64,000 nt of DNA from assembly GCF_039539525.1 (NCBI RefSeq), contig NZ_BAABDH010000021.1, positions 62,001-126,000 on the forward strand, in the 5' to 3' direction. The notes below the pieces were generated by a model. That model saw only the letters and a program-made list of their open reading frames with translations. It was not told where the DNA came from and did no database searches. The DNA comes from Hymenobacter algoricola. GTDB taxonomy: Bacteria > Bacteroidota > Bacteroidia > Cytophagales > Hymenobacteraceae. Every line of letters starts with the position of its first letter. Position 1 is the stretch's first letter. Made by a program: the position numbers and the translations under genes. Positions 58,959 through 64,000 of the stretch are shown here, one piece after another.

Positions 58959-59780
58959 ATGAGCACTCCCACCATTCTCGATAAAATCATTGCCCACAAG
59001 CGCCGCGAGGTAGCCGAGCGCCAGAGCCTGGTGCCGGCCAAGCTGCTGGAGCGCAGCCTGAGCTTCGGCAGCCAGCCGCTGAGTTTGTGCCATTACCTCC
59101 AGCGTGAGGATCTGAGCGGCATCATCGCCGAGTTCAAGCGCAAGTCGCCGAGCAAAGGGATGATTAATGCCCACGCCCCGGTGGAGCGCACCACGCTGGG
59201 CTACATGCAGGCCGGCGCCTCGGCCCTGTCGGTGCTGACGGACACCGAGTTTTTCGGCGGCAAGAATGAGGACCTGGTCATTGCCCGGCGGTTCAACTTC
59301 TGCCCGATTCTGCGCAAGGACTTCGTCATCGACGAATACCAGATTCTGGAGGCCAAGAGCATCGGCGCCGACGCCGTGCTGCTGATTGCGGCGGTACTTT
59401 CGGGGGAGGAAGTGCTGCGCCTGGGCCGGCTGGCCAAAAGCCTGGGCCTGGAAGTGCTGCTCGAAATCCACGATGCCCAGGAGCTGGAAAACACCCTGCA
59501 CCCCGACGCCGTCAGCCTGGTGGGCGTGAACAACCGCAACCTGCACGACTTCAGCGTGCGCCTCGACACCTCCGGGGAGCTGGCCCAGCGTATTCCGGCC
59601 GAGTACGTGAAGGTGACGGAAAGCGGCCTGACCACCGCCGCCGACATTGAGGCGCTGCGGGCCGTGGGCTACCGGGGCTTCCTGATCGGGGAAACCTTCA
59701 TGCGTCACAGCCGCCCCGAAAAAGCCTGCGCCGCCCTGGTGCAGCAGCTGCGCACCACCGAAGCCGTAACGCTGTTGTAG
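58959..59780 (+). CDS. trpC: Indole-3-glycerol phosphate synthase
   Basis: A 273-residue TIM-barrel enzyme closing the indole ring. ATG 58959 (MSTPTILDKIIAHKRREVAE) gives the usual N-terminus; the longer frame overlaps trpD out of phase and is not protein-like. Catalytic motifs: IIAEFKRKSPSKGMI (Glu, Lys), ILRKDFVIDEYQILEA (Lys), LVGVNNRNLHDF (Asn) and VTESGLTTAAD. It is separate from TrpF, not fused as in enterobacteria. It lies 85 bp after trpD and 24 bp before trpF. Confidence 0.95.
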   Translation: MSTPTILDKIIAHKRREVAERQSLVPAKLLERSLSFGSQPLSLCHYLQREDLSGIIAEFKRKSPSKGMINAHAPVERTTLGYMQAGASALSVLTDTEFFGGKNEDLVIARRFNFCPILRKDFVIDEYQILEAKSIGADAVLLIAAVLSGEEVLRLGRLAKSLGLEVLLEIHDAQELENTLHPDAVSLVGVNNRNLHDFSVRLDTSGELAQRIPAEYVKVTESGLTTAADIEALRAVGYRGFLIGETFMRHSRPEKACAALVQQLRTTEAVTLL

Positions 59781-59804
59781 TTAGCCCCACCGCCTGCCGA
59801 CCCC

Positions 59805-60509
59805 ATGGAATCCACGTCCCCTGCCGCTCCTTCCGAATCTACTGCCCCCGGCCTGCGCCTGAAAGTGTGCGGGATGAAGTACGCCGCCAATATCGCGGAA
59901 GTGGCGGCGCTGAAGCCGGACTTTATGGGCTTCATCTTCCACGCCGGCTCGGCGCGCTACGTGGGCCAGGAGCTGGACGCGGCGCTGCTGCGGCGGCTGC
60001 CCGCCGGGCTGCGCACCGTGGGCGTGTTTGTGGATGCCGACACCGAGTACGTGCTGGCGCAGGTGCGCCGCTACGGCCTCGACCTAGCGCAGCTGCACGG
60101 CCACGAGCCGCCCGCCCAGTGCGCCGCGCTGCAGGCGGCGGGCGTGGCCGTCATCAAAGCCTTTGCCGTGGGCAGCTCGTTCGATCAGCGTGCGCTGGAA
60201 CCCTACGTGCCGTACTGCTCCTACTTTCTGTTTGACACCAAAGGCCCCCAGCCCGGCGGCAACGGCACGGCCTTCGACTGGCGCCTGCTGCGCGACTACC
60301 ACCTGCCGGTGCCCTACCTGCTGGCCGGCGGGCTCGAGCTGGCCAATGCCCCGGAGCTGCTGCGCCTGCCGCTGCCCGGCCTGCTCGGCCTCGACCTGAA
60401 CAGCCGGTTTGAAACCGCCCCGGCCCGCAAGGATGCCGGGCAGCTGGAGCAGATGTTCGGGCTGGTCCGCCGGCCGCATTCCGCCGCCGTCAGTCCCGCG
60501 GCCCGTTAA
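59805..60509 (+). CDS. trpF: Phosphoribosylanthranilate isomerase
   Basis: A 234-residue TIM-barrel isomerase. After a 16-residue variable lead come LRLKVCGMKYAANIAEV with the catalytic Cys, then FMGFIFHAGSARYVG and LAQLHGHEPPAQCA. The later segment FLFDTKGPQPGGNGTAFDW has the catalytic Asp, and AGGLELANAPELL closes the phosphate site. The tail (RRPHSAAVSPAAR) is poorly conserved. ATG 59805 is close to the trpC stop, as expected in an operon. Confidence 0.94.
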   Translation: MESTSPAAPSESTAPGLRLKVCGMKYAANIAEVAALKPDFMGFIFHAGSARYVGQELDAALLRRLPAGLRTVGVFVDADTEYVLAQVRRYGLDLAQLHGHEPPAQCAALQAAGVAVIKAFAVGSSFDQRALEPYVPYCSYFLFDTKGPQPGGNGTAFDWRLLRDYHLPVPYLLAGGLELANAPELLRLPLPGLLGLDLNSRFETAPARKDAGQLEQMFGLVRRPHSAAVSPAAR

Positions 60510-60542
60510 GCACCCTTTTCTTTCTTCTGAAAAACTCTTTTT

Positions 60543-61754
60543 ATGGCTTCTCTAACCAGCACTTCCGCCTCTTACGCCCCCAACGCCCGCGGCTACTACG
60601 GCGAGTTCGGCGGCGCCTTCATTCCCGAAATGCTCTACCCCAACGTGGAGCAGCTGCGGGACAGCTACCTCCAGATTCTGGCCGACCCGGACTTTCAGCG
60701 GGAGTACCAGCAACTGCTGCGCGACTACGTCGGGCGGCCCACGCCGCTGTTTGAGGCCAAGCGACTGTCGGCCAAGTACAACACGCGCATCTACCTGAAG
60801 CGTGAGGACCTCTGTCACACCGGGGCCCACAAGGTCAACAACACTGTAGGGCAGATTCTGCTGGCCCGCCGCCTGGGTAAGACGCGCATCATTGCCGAAA
60901 CCGGCGCCGGCCAGCACGGTGTGGCCACGGCCACCGTCTGCGCCCTGATGGGCATGGAGTGCATCGTGTACATGGGCTCGGTGGATATGGAGCGGCAGCG
61001 CCCGAACGTGGAGCGCATGCGCCTGCTGGGCGCCGAAGTGCGCCCCGCCACCAGCGGCAGCCAGACCCTGAAGGACGCCACCAACGAGGCCATCCGCGAC
61101 TGGATCAGCAACCCCGTCGATACCCACTACATCATCGGCTCGGTGGTGGGCCCGCACCCGTACCCCGATCTGGTGGCGCGCCTGCAGTCCATCATCAGCG
61201 AGGAGATGCGCAAGCAGCTGCTGGAAAAAACCGGCTCCGAGCTGCCCGACTACGTGGTGGCCTGCGTGGGCGGCGGCTCCAACGCCGCCGGCGCGTTCTA
61301 CCACTTCCTCGACGAGCCCTCGGTGCAGCTGGTAGCCGTGGAAGCGGCCGGCCACGGCATCGACTCGGGCCATTCGGCGGCTACTTCGGTACTGGGCAAG
61401 CCCGGCATCATCCACGGCGCCCGCACCCTGCTGATGCAGGACGAGGACGGCCAGATTACGGAGCCCTACTCGCTGTCGGCGGGCCTCGACTACCCCGGCA
61501 TCGGACCGCTGCACGCCTTTTTGGGGTCTTCGGGCCGGGCGCGGTTTATCAGCATCGAAGACGAGCCGGCGCTGCGGGCCGTAGCCGAGTGCAGCCGCCT
61601 CGAAGGTATCATTCCGGCCCTGGAAACCGCCCACGCCCTGGCGGCCCTGGGCCAGCTGGGCGCCGGCCCCGACGAGGTGGTCGTCATCAACCTCTCCGGC
61701 CGCGGCGACAAGGACCTGGATACCTACATGAAGTACGCCGATAAGATTAAGTAA
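60543..61754 (+). CDS. trpB: Tryptophan synthase beta chain
   Basis: A 403-residue PLP enzyme joining indole to serine. The N-terminus ARGYYGEFGGAFIPEMLYPN is canonical TrpB1. The PLP lysine is Lys97 in REDLCHTGAHKVNNTVGQ. Further blocks: ETGAGQHGVATATVCAL, VACVGGGSNAAGAFYHFL (phosphate loop), and VINLSGRGDKDLDTYM at the C-terminus. It is followed by a palindromic element before trpA, so the usual tight trpB-trpA coupling is broken. Confidence 0.97.
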   Translation: MASLTSTSASYAPNARGYYGEFGGAFIPEMLYPNVEQLRDSYLQILADPDFQREYQQLLRDYVGRPTPLFEAKRLSAKYNTRIYLKREDLCHTGAHKVNNTVGQILLARRLGKTRIIAETGAGQHGVATATVCALMGMECIVYMGSVDMERQRPNVERMRLLGAEVRPATSGSQTLKDATNEAIRDWISNPVDTHYIIGSVVGPHPYPDLVARLQSIISEEMRKQLLEKTGSELPDYVVACVGGGSNAAGAFYHFLDEPSVQLVAVEAAGHGIDSGHSAATSVLGKPGIIHGARTLLMQDEDGQITEPYSLSAGLDYPGIGPLHAFLGSSGRARFISIEDEPALRAVAECSRLEGIIPALETAHALAALGQLGAGPDEVVVINLSGRGDKDLDTYMKYADKIK

Positions 61755-61762
61755 GACTGAAA

Positions 61763-61864
61763 TCTGTCATTCTGAGCCTGCGAAGGACCTTATTGCCTGA
61801 AAACGAGTCGCAACAACGGCTTGGGCTTATCCCATAAGGCTTTTCGCAAGCGCAGGATAACAGA
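61763..61864. repeat. Palindromic element between trpB and trpA
   Basis: Degenerate arms TCTGTCATTCTGAGCCTGCG and its partial complement CGCAGGATAACAGA (61851-61864) with an internal AAGGACCTT half. It belongs to the dispersed family but its right arm has decayed. Confidence 0.75.
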
Positions 61865-61876
61865 CAAGAAAAAGAT

Positions 61877-62659
61877 ATGAACAACCGAATCCACGAAGCT
61901 TTCGACCGAAAAAAGAAAGGTCTGCTCAACGTCTACTTTACCGCCGGCTACCCCACGCTCGACGCCACCGTGCCCGTATTGCAGGCCCTGTCCGCCGCCG
62001 GAGCCGACCTGATCGAAATCGGCATGCCGTTTTCTGACCCGCTGGCCGACGGCCCCGTGATTCAGCAAAGCAGCACCGCCGCGCTGGCCAACGGCATGAA
62101 TATGCGGGTGCTGTTCCACCAGCTGCAGGGTATCCGGGAGTCGGTGCCCGACACGCCGATTCTGCTGATGGGCTACCTGAACCCGGTGATGCAGTTCGGC
62201 GTCGAAAACTTCTGCCGCGAAGCCGCGGCCGTGGGTGTCGACGGCGTGATTCTGCCCGACCTGCCGCTGGACGACTACGTGGCTGAGTACCAGGAAATCT
62301 TCCGGCGCCACAACCTGCGCCCGGTGTTCCTCATTACGCCCCAGACCGCCCCGGCGCGCATCCGCCGCATCGACGAGCTGACGGACTCGTTTCTGTACCT
62401 GGTTTCGGGCCCCGGCACCACGGGTGGGGCCAACACTCAGGCCGAAGGCGTGCAGGATGCCTACTTCCAGCGCATCGAAGACATGCAGCTGCGCAACCCC
62501 CGCCTCATCGGCTTCGGTATCGGCGACAAAGCTTCATTTCAGCACGCCTGCCAGTATGCCGAAGGCGCTATCATCGGGTCGGCCTTCATCCGGGCGCTGG
62601 AGGGAGCCGCGGATGCCCCGGCCGCCGCTACCCGCTTCGTGCAGTCAGTGCTGGCCTAA
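61877..62659 (+). CDS. trpA: Tryptophan synthase alpha chain
   Basis: A 260-residue TIM-barrel enzyme releasing indole from indole-3-glycerol phosphate. Motifs: LNVYFTAGYPTLDATVPV, then LIEIGMPFSDPLADGPVIQ with the catalytic Glu, then VDGVILPDLPLDDYV with the catalytic Asp. The late loop reads LYLVSGPGTTGGAN, where many TrpA proteins have VSxxGVTG; the change is mild. ATG 61877 follows the palindromic element by 12 bp. Its final codons are part of an 18-bp tandem duplication. Confidence 0.95.
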   Translation: MNNRIHEAFDRKKKGLLNVYFTAGYPTLDATVPVLQALSAAGADLIEIGMPFSDPLADGPVIQQSSTAALANGMNMRVLFHQLQGIRESVPDTPILLMGYLNPVMQFGVENFCREAAAVGVDGVILPDLPLDDYVAEYQEIFRRHNLRPVFLITPQTAPARIRRIDELTDSFLYLVSGPGTTGGANTQAEGVQDAYFQRIEDMQLRNPRLIGFGIGDKASFQHACQYAEGAIIGSAFIRALEGAADAPAAATRFVQSVLA

Positions 62660-62681
62660 TGTTCAGTGCTGGCCTAATGTT
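62646..62681. repeat. 18-bp tandem duplication at the trpA stop codon
   Basis: CAGTGCTGGCCTAATGTT occurs twice in tandem (62646-62663, 62664-62681). The first copy holds the last trpA codons and TAA; the second is untranslated. A palindromic element starts ten bases later. Confidence 0.9.
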
Positions 62682-62690
62682 TAAAAGACC

Positions 62691-62784
62691 GTCATGCTGA
62701 GCGCAGCCGAAGCAGCTCGCGTGGTGTCGTCTGATGACTAATCCTACATCAGCGCGCGAGATGCTTCGGCAAGCTCAGCATGAC
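62691..62784. repeat. Palindromic element between trpA and the DAHP synthase gene
   Basis: Arms GTCATGCTGAGCGCAGCCGA... and ...GCTTCGGCAAGCTCAGCATGAC with CTCGCG/CGCGAG inside. It is closest to the copy at 8511. An in-frame ATG of the next gene at 62780 falls inside the right arm and is therefore not the likely start. Confidence 0.85.
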
Positions 62785-62806
62785 AAACGAATTTTCTCTT
62801 CCTAGC

Positions 62807-63820
62807 ATGATCATCCAACTCGAACCCACCATCTCCGAAGCCGCCAAGGCGGATATCCTGGCCCGTATTCAGGACCTCAAGTATAAAGCCACCGAAGTCA
62901 CCACCCAGCGCGCCCACTACCTGGTGGCCATTGGCAAAGCTGACATCGACCTGCGCACCATCGGCCAGCTGCCCGGCATCCTCGACATTCACCGCGTGTC
63001 GGACGACTACAAGCTGGTGAGCCGCAAGTGGCGGGTTCGTCCCACGGTGCTCGACCTCGGCGACGGGGTGCTCATCGGCGAGGGCAGCCTCACGCTGGCC
63101 GCCGGGCCGTGCAGCATCGAGAGCGAAAAGCAGATGGAGCTGATCATGCAGCACCTGGTCGACAACGACGTGCGCATCATGCGCGGGGGCGTGTTCAAGC
63201 CCCGCTCGTCGCCCTACGCATTTCGCGGGCTGGGCATGGAGGGCCTGAAGGATTTCCACCGCATGGCCCGGGCCCGCGGCATTAAAATCGTGACCGAGGT
63301 GATGCAGGTGTCGCAGGTGGAGGAGATGCACGACTACGTGGACGTGTTTCAGGTGGGCGCCCGCAACACCCAGAACTTCAACCTGCTCGACGCGCTGGGC
63401 GGCGTAGACAAGCCGGTAATGATCAAGCGCGGCATCTCGGGCACCATCGAGGAGCTGCTCTCGTCGGCGGAGTACGTGTTTTCGGGCGGCAACGAGAAGC
63501 TGATTCTCTGCGAGCGGGGCATCCGGACGTTCGAAACGGCCTCGCGCAATACCCTGGACCTGAACGCGGTGCCCATTCTGAAGGAGAAAACCCACCTGCC
63601 CGTCATCGTGGACCCCTCGCACGGCATCGGCATCCGCGAGTACGTATCGACCATGGCCCTGGCCGGCGTGATGGCCGGCGCCGACGGCATCATCTACGAA
63701 GCCCACGAGAAGCCCGAAGAAGCGGCTTCCGATGGGGCCCAGACCCTGAACTTCGCGGAGTCGGCGCGGCTGATCCGCAACCTGCGCAAAGTGTACGCCC
63801 TGCGCGAGGAGCTGGAATAG
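62807..63820 (+). CDS. 3-deoxy-7-phosphoheptulonate (DAHP) synthase, type I-beta with N-terminal regulatory domain
   Basis: A 337-residue enzyme for the first step of the shikimate pathway, condensing phosphoenolpyruvate and erythrose 4-phosphate. ATG 62807 (MIIQLEPTISEAAKADILARI) opens a ferredoxin-like domain (1-70, ending ILDIHRVSDDYKLVSR) as in the Thermotoga enzyme, which senses aromatic amino acids. The barrel has LAAGPCSIESEKQME, MRGGVFKPRSSPYAFRGLG, VFQVGARNTQNFNLL, MIKRGISGTIEELL and IVDPSHGIGIREYV (metal ligands). Its place at the end of the trp operon ties chorismate supply to Trp demand. Confidence 0.94.
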   Translation: MIIQLEPTISEAAKADILARIQDLKYKATEVTTQRAHYLVAIGKADIDLRTIGQLPGILDIHRVSDDYKLVSRKWRVRPTVLDLGDGVLIGEGSLTLAAGPCSIESEKQMELIMQHLVDNDVRIMRGGVFKPRSSPYAFRGLGMEGLKDFHRMARARGIKIVTEVMQVSQVEEMHDYVDVFQVGARNTQNFNLLDALGGVDKPVMIKRGISGTIEELLSSAEYVFSGGNEKLILCERGIRTFETASRNTLDLNAVPILKEKTHLPVIVDPSHGIGIREYVSTMALAGVMAGADGIIYEAHEKPEEAASDGAQTLNFAESARLIRNLRKVYALREELE

Positions 63821-63857
63821 CCTGGTTTTTCGTTTATGGGACTACGTTTTTTTGGGC

Positions 63858-64000
63858 TGTCATCCTGCACGGCGCGAAGCCTAGTGAAGGACCTTCCTCC
63901 TGTAAACGCTGATGCCAGTGAAACCAGCAAAGCCCTTTACCCCACCACGGTAAGGGGCTTTGTGCTTCGAAAAAGCTTGCCTATTTGCCACCGCAATGCC
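63858..64000. repeat. Composite palindromic element, cut by the window end
   Basis: Left arm TGTCATCCTGCACGGCGCGAAG with GAAGGACCTT, followed by the nested hairpin GCAAAGCCCTTTACC/GGTAAGGGGCTTTGTGC (63929-63966). The right outer arm would lie beyond the window. Same layout as the elements at 25488 and 30881. Confidence 0.75.

Noticed and set aside
62780..62806. Upstream ATG for the DAHP synthase
   Set aside because: It lies within the arm of a palindromic element and adds nine residues not seen in the family.

Overview
The window reads as chromosomal DNA of a high-GC Bacteroidota, most like Hymenobacter (Cytophagales). The signs are a SusC/SusD pair, four proteins with C-terminal type IX secretion (T9SS) sorting tails, Bacteroidota promoters (TTG, about 20 bp, TAnnTTTG), a fused E1 alpha/beta 2-oxoacid dehydrogenase, UMF1 and LuxE-like proteins, and weak ribosome binding sites. 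The organism call is inferred from gene content, not from a marker gene. No tRNA, 5S/16S/23S rRNA, insertion sequence or CRISPR array was recognised.

Layout. 0-4 kb: a partial DUF3850 gene, a sugar-permease-like MFS exporter, an AraC-type regulator with a LacI/PurR-like operator in its leader, and a small secreted helical protein. 4.3-10.5 kb: a molybdenum hydroxylase operon (PaoA Fe-S, PaoB FAD/Fe-S, PaoC Moco subunit, XdhC chaperone, MocA cytidylyltransferase). 10.6-13 kb: an HU-like protein, then an exact 22-bp-period array of three palindromes, then a low-GC ATPase/TOPRIM (DUF4276) pair that looks like a mobile defence module. 13-32 kb: mixed housekeeping and signalling genes (UMF1 transporter, DinB protein, amidohydrolase, AMP nucleosidase, stand-alone HsdR-N nuclease-fold protein, PAS histidine kinase with response regulator, LTA-synthase-like sulfatase, SUKH protein, alanine dehydrogenase, DUF1573, E1, LuxE-like protein, NtrC-like regulator). 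32.4-32.8 kb: RNase P RNA. 33-41 kb: M1 peptidase, SWIM protein, hydrolase, Smr/DUF2027 and DUF2279 genes.

41.5-55.3 kb is a starch or maltodextrin utilisation locus. It holds a secreted GH13 enzyme, a GlcNAc-kinase-like protein, a T9SS cargo protein, a leftward SusC-SusD-DUF5004-DUF4961 operon and a secreted starch-binding esterase. The N-terminal module of the GH13 enzyme resembles the DUF4961 protein, which links the secreted enzyme to the surface complex.

55.4-63.8 kb is a complete tryptophan operon, trpE-G-D-C-F-B-A plus a DAHP synthase. A strong promoter, a 25-residue leader peptide with three consecutive Trp codons and an intrinsic terminator precede trpE, a textbook arrangement for transcription attenuation.

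At least ten intergenic palindromic elements (about 30-290 bp) share arms of the type TGTCATCCTGAGC/GCTCAGGATGACA or recognisable relatives. Some carry a nested hairpin (GCAAAGCCCTT...AAGGGCTTTGC). They form a dispersed REP/MITE-like family that has also entered the pao and trp operons.
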